Below, piece after piece: positions 41,101-50,684 of a stretch of 54,667 nt of DNA. The stretch's first letter is position 1, and every line of letters starts with the position of its first letter. The notes beneath the pieces were generated by a model. The model was not told the DNA's origin. It was given only the letters and a program-made list of their open reading frames with translations, and made no database searches. A program made the position numbers and the translations under genes. The stretch covers positions 1 to 54,667 of the IMG/VR virus record IMGVR_UViG_3300008113_008855. The stretch is one strand, 5' to 3'. The stretch comes from a virus.

Positions 41101-41629
41101 TATATAAAAGCTGTATTGATGTTACTAGTTTAAAATCAAAGTCTTGAATCTTATCTAAAACTATCTTTCCTTTTACTATGTTGAATGAATTAGATTCCCT
41201 TTCGATAGAGAATCCAGAAGTTTCATTATAAATCGCTCCAACCGCTGGAGATTTATTTTTAGAGTTATAGATTATTTGAGGATCTGAAGTGACTACAGTT
41301 GATATTGAGTTTGTTGCTCTAACTGAAATTTTTGTAGAGTAAGTTCTATCTAAAGCGACCTTATAATTCTGCTCTGATAATTCAGTAACATCATATATAA
41401 AAGGATCCCCAAAATTATCATAAGTTCCATAAGTTATATTTTTTTCTACCCTTTGAACTATCAATTCGATTTTTACAGCATTGCTTACTTCCCAATAAGC
41501 AAATATTTCACTTAGTGTTGAGGCTTCGCTAAGATCTACCTTAAAAAGCAATTTAACTACAGGATCAGAAGTAGAGCCCTGATCATTGCCATCTTGAAAT
41601 ATAGGAATTGTTCCTTGAGCTATTGGCAT
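38153..41629 (-). CDS. Large virion-type protein (1158 residues)
   Basis: The protein begins MPIAQGTIPIFQDGNDQGST and is rich in Ser, Thr, Asn and Tyr, with alternating strands and no transmembrane segment or enzyme motif. The N-terminal half reads like Ig- or fibronectin-type beta-sandwiches (VKIELIVQRVEKNI, VALDRTYSTKISVRATNS). A long polar linker (AQQNAAEQTNANSGSASTY) divides it, and the C-terminal third contains a Cys-rich segment (CSSYEPY, then ISCNG and FCSETCG). Such traits are typical of phage tail, baseplate or fibre-like proteins. Which part of the virion it forms cannot be told. Confidence 0.6.
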   Translation of the reverse strand: MPIAQGTIPIFQDGNDQGSTSDPVVKLLFKVDLSEASTLSEIFAYWEVSNAVKIELIVQRVEKNITYGTYDNFGDPFIYDVTELSEQNYKVALDRTYSTKISVRATNSISTVVTSDPQIIYNSKNKSPAVGAIYNETSGFSIERESNSFNIVKGKIVLDKIQDFDFKLVTSIQLLYKNEIAPSWTPITLDIGSSSVTEILDDNKDVSGYSIIFNKIKINVPSIGSAIFFLVKTTATGLGDYFSKERFLFFDALGLEGVANPSGTVPDLTINQKQPAALRYEIKAKISETYKQAENITAVRGSTTEKIEHSFAHLFSDFDKFKGKTSDQEFIVNLFVGGEYFTGFQYEATPKNSISNNYKGFVYPACVSEILPCINIIKDQSGLTTDVILFWKIVEDFYNYSLFNATASVLTTDLQVSVQYYDGSVYRTILSATSLKLGNNENYNIDEDKFVLRLKRSSVNQAYLNLFDKISNLDNKTANLKIQIEKHNVTCTTAYRSVEYSFDKMLLPPTWNYLVYDEFIGSTSRNAADNTISFNLDDYALRGIRLPDRGFKEFDKIEGMTYLAIDNQGSATITQTLKTLYKLTSESKAFYTDPIREGTITYIDLPVKPDEVFLIAPKVQLPDPNIDSNGKPAKAEVVLNEYGKISGIKIIDPGYGYSMFKTESDKRIQTFSDLTPIIKSSYKIVSTKRTDIPEFLKPINSSFSKLKASLYGGKPLNQVGSNDAALDDQEAKVLQDYLSRNNIAQQNAAEQTNANSGSASTYINTNINPEDETSMLKLDPFWYQISKLYADKYNNPLENVSIYNEDTDAATPEIEDSSVPSSVNSSSSIIEGSDATVLNENFISTTKSGQTFSLSNLDVYTDASAAISIYDTAAAPPWLTLLPLESRADGAPAYGTLPNMLPRANSFFNRLVDGINNLNEARVILPMVWAIDFERQFNEYYLKDEEPDKNKIINFSTGGDKVSSPGKYSYYLPVNSIIGVSAGRSVNRVDLKNQDIPQKVTGGQGVYIRSTEYSDSMSFNPFVHPWMEKALPASFVRSLKKKFLAIETKLTYSCSSYEPYQEGGVGFISCNGVFGDAYPRAIPANTNVPIDVPTQTRNFRFYTGGRLSESASGTASALALPNGIKNTYQVFCSETCGTSSSTTLDFRYSNFYPSTIKI

Positions 41630-41631
41630 AA

Positions 41632-43386
41632 TTAAATTTGATATAAGGGTATATAGTTTACATTTACAGTTATTTCATTTTCAGAAAAATCTGTGTCAGC
41701 CGAAATTAAAAGAGAATAAACATAATCACTCACCTTAGAGAATGTTACACCATTTACCTCTGCGTTTACATCAAAAAAACCTGCTACTCCAAAAGTCAAA
41801 GAAGCAGCATCTACTTGTATGTATTTTGGATAATCTACAGTATTGACTATTGATCCATTAATGTCTTTTAGCTGCAATTTGGCATAAAGCTTCTGACCTT
41901 TTTTTAATTTGTCGGCGGCAGTTGTAAGAGCCAAATCGCTATAAAACTTAACTATAGCAGGCTCTTCAGCAGATAATCTTAGAGGAAAAGAGTAGGAAGA
42001 ACTTGTTAATGTTGCTTTTCTTATGGTTTCTACGCCAGAAGAAGCTGACAAACTTGTTGCTGTTATCCTTATGCTTATAGATGAAGCTTTCGATACATTT
42101 AAATTATCAACAGTAACCGTTTGGCTATCTGTGCTTGTTGAGTAAGAAGTTCTGGTATATAGAGAATCTATAATGTTGCCACTTTGATCTATTATTTCGT
42201 AAAGTATTTGTTCCGCTCCGGAGTATGAATATGAAAAAGTAACCGAAGCAGAACCAGCATCAGAGAATAAAACTGAATCTATAGTTGAACTAGAAACAGC
42301 AGGCGTTGTAGTATAAGTCGTTTTAAAATAGAAAGGAAAGATAAACTCTGTGCCATCTTGAAGTATTACTGCTATATTTACTTTTCCATACTCATCCAAT
42401 GCAGCATACAATTCATCTATAGTTAAGATATAAAAACTTGAAGAAGCCAATTCTACAGCATCATAAGACCCTACTCGTATGAATAGAGTGCCGCTAAAAG
42501 TATAGTTAAGTCTAAATCTAAAGTCTGTAGTCGTAGTTGAAGCTCTATAATAATAGTAAGTTAAAGAAGCTCCCTGAGCGAAATTGTTTCCAGAAATTTC
42601 ATTTAATAAAGCCCCATTAGCATCATAAAAAACTGACGCAGATATTCCTCTATACAATCTAAATTGTAAAGTGTCTATAGTTATATTCTTCTTGATTTCT
42701 ATAGAAGCTGAAGCTGCAAAAATACCAGAAGCCTCCGTATCTAAATCGTAAAAGTAATTTCTTACTTCGACATGTAAAGTTCCATACTTTCCTACTGTAG
42801 AGATTGTAGATATTTGATTTGTCCCATCAGCAGAATCTGTAATAGCCTGAGTAAAAGATTCTCCGCCTTCAAAGTAATATATGATAGAAGTTCCATAGTC
42901 AGAAATTACTTGAACTTTATCGTTATCTAAAAGATTTAGTTTAACAACAGGAATCTTTATTGTTGGTCTAAAATCTACCAAATAATCTGTTGTATCAGAA
43001 CCATTATCTGCTTGAAATTTATAAGAAAAAGTAAACGATTGGTTTCCATAAGAAGAGTCAAAATTATAAGCGAAATAATTTGAAGTCTTTAGTGTTTGAT
43101 TTTGATACCTCTGAGTTGTCGTTTTCACAGGAGCTGAGCCAACTAAAATTTCTGTTGAGCCATCTGGCTTTATGTACTTAACATAAGAGAAATTATAAGC
43201 ATAAACATTTAACACATTAGCTAAATTAGGCAAATCTTTATACAAGAAAACCTCATCTGAATTTACATTATCTATTCTAACAAAAGCAACCTTAGTAATT
43301 CCAGAGCATAATTGATCGTCAGCAAGCTTAACTATTGAGCCTCCAGAATATTGGATCATGATGTTTCCACCAAGATCACACGCCAT
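41632..43386 (-). CDS. Virion-type beta-rich protein (584 residues)
   Basis: Most of the sequence is short strands with Ser, Tyr, Thr and Asp and no recognisable enzyme motif. Repeated segments such as GSASVTFSYSYSGAEQILYEI, VSKASSISIRITATSL and KFYSDLALTTAADKLKKGQKLY have the look of Ig-like or fibronectin-like modules, common in phage surface or tail proteins. The start overlaps the previous gene by 11 bases and ends three bases before the 38153-41629 gene, so it belongs to the same operon. Function unknown. Confidence 0.6.
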   Translation of the reverse strand: MACDLGGNIMIQYSGGSIVKLADDQLCSGITKVAFVRIDNVNSDEVFLYKDLPNLANVLNVYAYNFSYVKYIKPDGSTEILVGSAPVKTTTQRYQNQTLKTSNYFAYNFDSSYGNQSFTFSYKFQADNGSDTTDYLVDFRPTIKIPVVKLNLLDNDKVQVISDYGTSIIYYFEGGESFTQAITDSADGTNQISTISTVGKYGTLHVEVRNYFYDLDTEASGIFAASASIEIKKNITIDTLQFRLYRGISASVFYDANGALLNEISGNNFAQGASLTYYYYRASTTTTDFRFRLNYTFSGTLFIRVGSYDAVELASSSFYILTIDELYAALDEYGKVNIAVILQDGTEFIFPFYFKTTYTTTPAVSSSTIDSVLFSDAGSASVTFSYSYSGAEQILYEIIDQSGNIIDSLYTRTSYSTSTDSQTVTVDNLNVSKASSISIRITATSLSASSGVETIRKATLTSSSYSFPLRLSAEEPAIVKFYSDLALTTAADKLKKGQKLYAKLQLKDINGSIVNTVDYPKYIQVDAASLTFGVAGFFDVNAEVNGVTFSKVSDYVYSLLISADTDFSENEITVNVNYIPLYQI

Positions 43387-44209
43387 TGTATTTAATGGTA
43401 AAGTAGGGGTAAAAAATCTTATTTAATTGAAGCGAAAAAGCTGTTGAAAACGAAGTGACAGAAGTAAAATCTTGAGCATATTGATACTCATTAGATATAT
43501 TTCTTAGTATAAGGATGTAGGTAGAATAATAGTATTGATTAGTAGAAAAATTAAAATTCTTAACAACATAAACATAAACCTTACATTTATAAAAGCTGGT
43601 TAATATTTTTTCGCTTATATCCGAGTAACTAGAACCGTCATAGTCCCAAGGGTAAGCTTCCGTAGTTACTTGAGACAATTGAACAAAAGATTTTGAAATA
43701 AAAATCCCATCGTATTCTCTTACTTCAGCGTAAACGCTATTTGCCCTATCGTCAGTGAAAGTATTTGACCCATCCACACCAAATGTTATTGTGTCTAAGG
43801 ATTCTTTTCCTGCGTTATAGATTTTAAAGTTTCCTATTAGATCGCTCGTATTTATTGTGCCGCCGCTTGATATGGAAACGCAGCTTTTCTGGCTAGTATT
43901 TCTATATCTAGATAATATATATAGATCCTTAAAGTCTGATTTTAATTGTTGTAGACTATACTTAAAAGCTTGATTTGTTTCTGCTGTGCTGCTTAAATTT
44001 AAAGACTCTAATATAATGTTGAAGTAAAAATTCTTGATGTCACTGTTATTCAACATGTTAGTTGAATTAAACTCATCAGCATTGTAGATATCCTTAATGT
44101 AAGCTGTTTTTATTTCAGTATCTATATTGGTATTCTTTTCAGCGATTGGAGTAACGCTTAAAGAATTAATACCGTCGAAAATATTGACAAAAAATAATTT
44201 ACTGCTCAT
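43376..44209 (-). CDS. Virion-type protein (277 residues)
   Basis: The protein starts MSSKLFFVNIFDGINSLSVTP. Its N-terminal part is helical with ALQQ-like segments (FKYSLQQLKSDFKDLYILSRY) and the C-terminal part is rich in Tyr and beta strands (YSTYILILRNISNEYQYAQD), ending FTIKYNGV. No family is recognised. It lies one base downstream of the 2157-residue gene and overlaps the next by 11 bases, so a structural role is inferred from its place in the virion operon. Confidence 0.55.
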   Translation of the reverse strand: MSSKLFFVNIFDGINSLSVTPIAEKNTNIDTEIKTAYIKDIYNADEFNSTNMLNNSDIKNFYFNIILESLNLSSTAETNQAFKYSLQQLKSDFKDLYILSRYRNTSQKSCVSISSGGTINTSDLIGNFKIYNAGKESLDTITFGVDGSNTFTDDRANSVYAEVREYDGIFISKSFVQLSQVTTEAYPWDYDGSSYSDISEKILTSFYKCKVYVYVVKNFNFSTNQYYYSTYILILRNISNEYQYAQDFTSVTSFSTAFSLQLNKIFYPYFTIKYNGV

Positions 44210-44210
44210 A

Positions 44211-47200
44211 TTAGATGCTTTCGTTTAGTAGTTTCACCGTGGGGTCAAAAGAGAAATCTTCTACAGATATTTCTGGCTTAGTCTTAAGTTTTTCTACAGT
44301 AATAGTTACTTCAAAACTAGAATTTCTAACTTGGCTTGGAGATTTTGTAGAAGTTTGCAACAAAGCCTCTCTATTAATAGCGTTCAACTGGAATGGGCCA
44401 TCTGAATAAATGAAATCTTCCTTTCCGTATTCGGCTATAATATTTCTTCTTAACTTGCCTCTTTGAGCTGGAGTTAAATTGTAATCAAAACCCATAGACA
44501 CTTCGCCAGTGTCACTCATTTGTGTTTTCGGTTGTAAGGCGGAATAAAAATCATAATGATAGTTAGAAACTGGAGACCTTAAGCTGTTCTTTTTCATTGT
44601 GCATTTTACAAATGACAGCTCTTTGGTTTGAGAGTCCTCTGTTTGAGTTATCTTGACTTCAGAGTTCGCGCTTACAGATGTAACTTGCCAAATATCCTTA
44701 TTGAAATTAGGCTCCAACCAAAATGCATTTTGATTTTCAGGGATCCAACACAGTGCGGCTGGAACTCCAAATTTAGTAGATAAAGAATCGCTAATCTTAG
44801 AGAAAATTAATTCCTTGAACTTGCCTAAAGGATCTAAATTTTCGCCTTCTATAACCTCAGAGCTATCTACGTCTGTTTCATTGATTGGCTCATAAGAAAC
44901 ATCAAAACCATTGGGAATTTCTCTTACAACCTTATAAACTCTAACATAATTTGGGAAGTCCACCTCATACCAAGAAGATTTTCCTCCAATGAATGTTTGT
45001 CCATTATAGTATTTTTTATTCATATACCTAACAGATCCAAAGTTTGCTGTATTAATATCTTCTCCTAAGCTTAAGTTGTAAAACAATCCTTCATTTATAT
45101 CAACCACATATTCTACGCCCTCTGTTATTCCCGGTAGCGTATAATAGTTGTCTACTGGATCAAAGAACAAAAACTTATAGATAGTTTCATGACCAGTTCC
45201 AACCTCATAAGCTACCATGTTAGTTGGGCAATCGGAAGGGATATCTTGACCATAATAATAGTCTTGCAAATTTAAATAAACAGACTCCTCTTGCCCAGTC
45301 TTAGAGAATAAAGTCAAATAAGAAATCTGCTCAATAAAATCTAAATTGTTTATTGGCAAAATCTTTTGTTGTTGTTTGATATTTAAGACTAGACTTACTT
45401 CTCTTTGAGTGGATACGATTGTCTTAGGATTGAATACAGAGTAAAACTCATCTCTGCTCTTTGCTTTCTTTAGATATTTATATCCGCTCGAATTTACAAC
45501 AAGAACTGTATTGCGATATAGTATTAGATTTCCAGCGGATCTCTTTACGAAAATATTTTCGCTTGTATTGTTTACTAGGAAAGAATTTCCTGCCGCTGGA
45601 GTTAAATCTATAAAATTATTATTATTTGAAAAAATGAAATGCCCAGCTGTTGTTATATTATAGAATGGTTTTAGTAATAATATTTGTTGTCTATTGTCTA
45701 GAGAAGAGAAGTTTCCTATAGTGGATAAATCATAAATTCGCCCAGTATTTAAGTAATCAGATGATAAAGAATATGCGCTTGTTAAAGTTTCTCCCTGATT
45801 AGTTTGCAAAAAGTAATTTTTATCAAAATAACAAACTTCAGCATTTGTAGCTGTTAGTGTTAGCAAGCAATTCTTAACCTGAGAGACTTGCTGGTCGTTA
45901 TCTAAAAAGGCCGTTGAGCTTATAGTGACATCTCTTACTACATCAATAAATAGTTTTGTGTTGTTTTTTTGGATATAGTTTTTATTAGAATCTCTGTAAG
46001 ATATATAAAATTTGCCTCTTTGATGAGTCTCGCAGTATTTGAATACAATAACAGAAGTGTTTTTTATTTCCACCATTCTAGTTGGCAATAAACTTAATTG
46101 AATATCGCCTATAACTAAAAACATATCTCTAATTGTATTATTAAAGATGAAAAATGAAGAACTCCTTTGCTCCGCATTTTTTATGTTTAAAGTATAGTTA
46201 TCAAAAACATAATCGCTTTCATTTCTTACTGAAGAACCGTAAATAAACAATCTAGAATCAGGATCATAATCTTCCAAATCTTTTATATCTAGTATAGCAT
46301 TATTAGGAAAGGCTACCTCTACCCAAGCGTAAGAATTATTTACTAACTGAGATTTTAATAAAGCAAAATATAAAGTTGATTGAGCTGAAGTACGATAGTT
46401 TAGCTTTAGATATGCGTCTTTAGATGGGCTTGGGAACTTAAGTGTCGCTCTCTGCTGAATTTTATCCTGATCTGCATCTTTAATCTCTAAAAGCTCTGTC
46501 TCAATAAAGTCTGTGCTTCCATTATACTGCAAACTAGTAATATTGAAAAGCGCGCCATCAAAAGACACTTTATTTAAATATCCTAGCGAAGAAGATAAGC
46601 TTGCTTGAATAGATCCATCTTTAATTAACTTGATTGGATAACTGCAAGAATTGTAAAGATAGAAATTTTGGAACTGTTTATTCTTGAAACTGTTTAAGTT
46701 AATTTCAAAAGTATCAATATTCGGCAAATATATGAACTCATTTCCATCTGTGACGTTAGCGCAGCTTTGATCTGTAACGCCAGTTATATTATTTAAAACT
46801 GGATAACAATTTTGCACTACTGGGACATTAGATGTCTGCTTTTGCCATTCGTAAACGCTGCCATTCAAAACTACAGAAAATACAGCAACAGCATTTAAAG
46901 ATGTTAAATCAGTATTACTGCCTGTATTTGAATAGTTGTAAATTTGATTTGCTGCTGAGGCATTGTTAGTTACGAGATTTATAAATACAAATTTTTTACC
47001 TAATAATAATTGCCCAAGAGAACTTTGCTGTTCATTATTAGTTATAGTAACAGATAGATTAGGCAAATAGAAAGACGATGTTTCTCTATAGAACGGAATC
47101 ATTGTTACATCTTCTAAATCTGATATATTTATAGCCCCAGATCTTCCTTCAAATAATAAACCAAGATCTAGCTTAGATCTTTCTATATAAACTGCTTTAC

Positions 47201-50200
47201 TTGGCGGTTTTTGGAAAGAAATAAATTTATTACCCCAAACTTGACCTAAAGTTAAAACTGTAGAATTGCATAGCGTATACAGATAAAAATCATTCAAAAC
47301 ATAAAGATTTGCATCTTCTAATGTTATGCCTGGACCTTTTCTCCCAAAGCAGAAAATAGTAGCTTCTCCTGCTATTGCATTATTTGTATTTGCATCAACA
47401 GTTAAATCGGTAGAAGAGTCTACTATAGCATAAGATATAGAGTTATTTAATATAGCAGCAGTTTTTTCTTCACCATTTGCGTCTGGCAAAAATGCACTTA
47501 AAATTGAAGAAGCTATTGTCGTTGACCCAGATCCATCCCACAAATCTTTGAATGGATGATTAGCGTCTGTTTCTAAGTATTGATTTTGGAAAAGAATTTG
47601 CAGCGGTTTATTTTGCAATGAACCATCCGTTGAAATGTTATAAGCTGCGACAGACCAAACTCCTGCTATGAACGAAATCGTAATTTTAGAATTTGGATTT
47701 AAAGTAGTGATTGTTGAGTTGGTGGATATTAATTTAATATCTATTGGCTTAGAGCTTAAATTATTAAATATATATTTATTACTGGTATCAAATGGCTTTG
47801 GAAAAATTATTTGGCTAACATCAGTAGCAAAAACCACATCGTAAAAATACGAAGATCCACTTTGATAATCAACTTCTACTTGCTGCTGAGATTGACTTAT
47901 GAAAAACTCAGAAGAATTGTATACTGGAAAAACATTTAAATCGTCATCTAAAATTCTATTCTTATACAAATTTACAGTTCCAGTTTGCACTAATATTGAA
48001 TCATAAGCGAAATTAACGCATAAATGAGAGTCCTTAAGTTCAGATAATTTTTTTAAACCGTTATCTTCCAAATCAGAATTCAAAATTATGGAATCTCCTT
48101 GAGAAGCATTTATAGATAACAATCCATCTGGAGTGTCTCCAGCGTCAAAATCGAAATCAAAACTTCTTCCAGATAATGTTCTATTTGGGTATATCTCATC
48201 AAAAGAAAAGAGTTTCAATTGTCTATCTGTGGCTGTTAATATCTTTCCACTATATCTACCTTTTCTTGCGTACAAATCTGAAATTGTAAAATTAGCAAGA
48301 TCTTGATCTTTAATATAAAAGACATTAAATTCATGATTTACTAAATCATTATCAGTATAACCATTAGAAGAAGATATTGGTTCTCTAAAGAAAGATGTTA
48401 AATTTGTTTTATCTGCCTCGACGATATCAACTGTTGGAACCTTATCAGATGCTTCTTTCTTGAATAATCTAAGCACTCTAGAGTTGGCTCCGACTAAATC
48501 ATTTTCAATTAAATTAGATCCTGCGACTGTTACTTGATCTATTTGGTTTTGCAAAAATCTATTCTTACAAAGCAAGAAAGTATTCTTCCCAGCAAAAGAA
48601 CTTACAGAAGGAACAGCAATCTTCGTTCCGCAAAACTTTAGATTCAATATATTTATGTCTGATGGATCAACTAAATGCGTAGCGGGAGTTATAGAGAAAC
48701 CTAAATGACTCAAAGGATTTGCTACTTTTGAAATCAAAGCTCTACCGCTTCCTTTCTGCAATACAGCCTTTGCGACCTCTCCTGTCCCCAAAGAGAATAC
48801 GTTTTGTGTTAGATTTTTCTTGAATATAACGTCCGAATTAGATTTATTTACAAAATAAACAAAAGCGTTAGACTTCAATGCCGATTCAATATAACCAATG
48901 TCTATTTCTACCCCATTAGTTTTTATTACGATCATCTGCTCTCTTGTGTCAGTGATCACTGTAGAGAAATCGTTAGAAGGATAAAGAATTGAATAAGTGA
49001 TGCCGTCTGTTGTTTTCTTTACTGTTAACTTAAAATCTTGAGATCCCCTTGGTAATACTGTTTGCTCAGATCCATTAACTATCTTGAGATTTAAAGCTCT
49101 AGAAACAGAATCGTCTTTTATAAAAAAGTAAACCTTGTCTTGACCGACTGCAGACGTAGGTCTAAAGTTAGAAATATTAATATCAGTATCATCTTTTAAT
49201 ACAAAGATGCTTTCTGATTCGGCTTCAGCTCCTTTAATAAATATTTTTATTGAATCAAAGTATTTTTTCTTAGTCGCTGTTGGAGGAGTGAGGGGAGATG
49301 TTTGGCCGTTCCAATTTACAAAATAGAAAGAGTCTCCGTCCAAATCAATATCTCCATTTACAGACAACTTGTCGTTAGAAAAATTATAAACTGGAAGATT
49401 CGTGTAGTCTTTGGTTTGCAATTCTAGAAGCTCGTAGTTTAAATTAACAAGACTATCTTTGCTTGATATGAAAGATGTTTGAACCTGAACATTAGAGTAA
49501 GAAATAGAAGCTGATATCGTTGGGGAATATGTAGATCCATTCCAGCCATTATTGAAATTTAATTTTCTTGTTTCATTTGCTGGGATGCTTATGTTGGTTG
49601 TTCCATAGTCTATTTGTATGGAAGAGCTTGAGTCATTAACTATAGTAGCGCTAAAAGAAATAAGAGTAGAGCTTGAGAAGTCGGCAGTATTTATATTTGC
49701 CCCAGCAGTTAAATATAAAATTTCTCCTGACAGTAAGTTAGCTTGGCTAGTTGGCAAGCTAGATAAAGCAGAGACTGATTTAGTTGGATAATTTGCTACG
49801 ATAGCTACGTTATTAGCTGGTATATTTGTTGTGCTAGAATCTGTATCAGTTAAAACGCATTGAACAGCCCCAGTGTTTGCTACATAAAATTCCAAATCAT
49901 TAAAAGCATTAGTTATTGTAGCATTCTTACCATCTGATATAAAATAGTATCCATTATAATTTGAATTGATATTGAAATCTGCAATCTTAGCCTCTGGATT
50001 ATTGAAATTTATTAAAGGAGAATATGTTACATTGGATACTGTATTGAATCCTTGCGTTGAGTTTACATTTTCAATAACATTCACTTGAAGCTGCCCGCCG
50101 TCTTCGTTTCCAATCTTTGCTCCATTAAAAACATCCGAAACATTAACAGACGCTTCGTTCGTGCGCGGGAGCGCGCCAGAGGCGACAATGTTATAATATC

Positions 50201-50684
50201 CCGTACCATTAATTGGGTAAGTTTTTAATCCTTTATTAAAGGACTGCTGCTTAACGCTAGGAATAACGTAACTTACAGTCTTGCTCTGAGTTTCTGTTCC
50301 TATCAATTTGTAATTATTATCGTAATCTACCTGATATATATTATAATATTGAGATTGATTATCCCATGTCAAATTAACCTGAACTGGCAAAAAGTTTGTC
50401 TTGCGATAGATGTCTACCGATTCAGACGGAGATATTAGTTTTTGATATTTAAATATTCTAAACTCATAATCGTTATCATCTAGGAATCTGCTAATATTAG
50501 AAACAAACCCAACCATAGACAAATAATTTGGATTAAATAAGTCCTCTAGCTTGTAAAAATATGGACTCAAAAACGAAGAAATAGCCTGAATCTTTTTGTT
50601 TCCTAATTCAGAAACAGTTTCCATTTCTTTCCACTCGCCATTTTTTAATCTATATTGCAGTTTATATTCCCATCCTGTATTCAA
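44211..50684 (-). CDS. Giant virion protein (2157 residues) with degenerate beta repeats
   Basis: This protein, almost 12 percent of the window, is rich in Asn, Ser, Thr and Tyr and has no enzyme motif. A loose repeat with a strand ending in N-x-(S/T), a hydrophobic strand, an L-x-P or LPRG-type turn and a strand ending near W recurs at roughly residues 266, 531, 611, 971, 1343, 1515 and 1705 (for example VNNTSENIFVKRSAGN and YIFNNLSSKPIDIKLISTN). This resembles the fibre-shaft and collar modules that bind carbohydrate or pack into trimeric stems. The extreme length suggests a tail-fibre, spike or baseplate component. It overlaps the next gene by 23 bases. Confidence 0.65.
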   Translation of the reverse strand: MNTGWEYKLQYRLKNGEWKEMETVSELGNKKIQAISSFLSPYFYKLEDLFNPNYLSMVGFVSNISRFLDDNDYEFRIFKYQKLISPSESVDIYRKTNFLPVQVNLTWDNQSQYYNIYQVDYDNNYKLIGTETQSKTVSYVIPSVKQQSFNKGLKTYPINGTGYYNIVASGALPRTNEASVNVSDVFNGAKIGNEDGGQLQVNVIENVNSTQGFNTVSNVTYSPLINFNNPEAKIADFNINSNYNGYYFISDGKNATITNAFNDLEFYVANTGAVQCVLTDTDSSTTNIPANNVAIVANYPTKSVSALSSLPTSQANLLSGEILYLTAGANINTADFSSSTLISFSATIVNDSSSSIQIDYGTTNISIPANETRKLNFNNGWNGSTYSPTISASISYSNVQVQTSFISSKDSLVNLNYELLELQTKDYTNLPVYNFSNDKLSVNGDIDLDGDSFYFVNWNGQTSPLTPPTATKKKYFDSIKIFIKGAEAESESIFVLKDDTDINISNFRPTSAVGQDKVYFFIKDDSVSRALNLKIVNGSEQTVLPRGSQDFKLTVKKTTDGITYSILYPSNDFSTVITDTREQMIVIKTNGVEIDIGYIESALKSNAFVYFVNKSNSDVIFKKNLTQNVFSLGTGEVAKAVLQKGSGRALISKVANPLSHLGFSITPATHLVDPSDINILNLKFCGTKIAVPSVSSFAGKNTFLLCKNRFLQNQIDQVTVAGSNLIENDLVGANSRVLRLFKKEASDKVPTVDIVEADKTNLTSFFREPISSSNGYTDNDLVNHEFNVFYIKDQDLANFTISDLYARKGRYSGKILTATDRQLKLFSFDEIYPNRTLSGRSFDFDFDAGDTPDGLLSINASQGDSIILNSDLEDNGLKKLSELKDSHLCVNFAYDSILVQTGTVNLYKNRILDDDLNVFPVYNSSEFFISQSQQQVEVDYQSGSSYFYDVVFATDVSQIIFPKPFDTSNKYIFNNLSSKPIDIKLISTNSTITTLNPNSKITISFIAGVWSVAAYNISTDGSLQNKPLQILFQNQYLETDANHPFKDLWDGSGSTTIASSILSAFLPDANGEEKTAAILNNSISYAIVDSSTDLTVDANTNNAIAGEATIFCFGRKGPGITLEDANLYVLNDFYLYTLCNSTVLTLGQVWGNKFISFQKPPSKAVYIERSKLDLGLLFEGRSGAINISDLEDVTMIPFYRETSSFYLPNLSVTITNNEQQSSLGQLLLGKKFVFINLVTNNASAANQIYNYSNTGSNTDLTSLNAVAVFSVVLNGSVYEWQKQTSNVPVVQNCYPVLNNITGVTDQSCANVTDGNEFIYLPNIDTFEINLNSFKNKQFQNFYLYNSCSYPIKLIKDGSIQASLSSSLGYLNKVSFDGALFNITSLQYNGSTDFIETELLEIKDADQDKIQQRATLKFPSPSKDAYLKLNYRTSAQSTLYFALLKSQLVNNSYAWVEVAFPNNAILDIKDLEDYDPDSRLFIYGSSVRNESDYVFDNYTLNIKNAEQRSSSFFIFNNTIRDMFLVIGDIQLSLLPTRMVEIKNTSVIVFKYCETHQRGKFYISYRDSNKNYIQKNNTKLFIDVVRDVTISSTAFLDNDQQVSQVKNCLLTLTATNAEVCYFDKNYFLQTNQGETLTSAYSLSSDYLNTGRIYDLSTIGNFSSLDNRQQILLLKPFYNITTAGHFIFSNNNNFIDLTPAAGNSFLVNNTSENIFVKRSAGNLILYRNTVLVVNSSGYKYLKKAKSRDEFYSVFNPKTIVSTQREVSLVLNIKQQQKILPINNLDFIEQISYLTLFSKTGQEESVYLNLQDYYYGQDIPSDCPTNMVAYEVGTGHETIYKFLFFDPVDNYYTLPGITEGVEYVVDINEGLFYNLSLGEDINTANFGSVRYMNKKYYNGQTFIGGKSSWYEVDFPNYVRVYKVVREIPNGFDVSYEPINETDVDSSEVIEGENLDPLGKFKELIFSKISDSLSTKFGVPAALCWIPENQNAFWLEPNFNKDIWQVTSVSANSEVKITQTEDSQTKELSFVKCTMKKNSLRSPVSNYHYDFYSALQPKTQMSDTGEVSMGFDYNLTPAQRGKLRRNIIAEYGKEDFIYSDGPFQLNAINREALLQTSTKSPSQVRNSSFEVTITVEKLKTKPEISVEDFSFDPTVKLLNESI

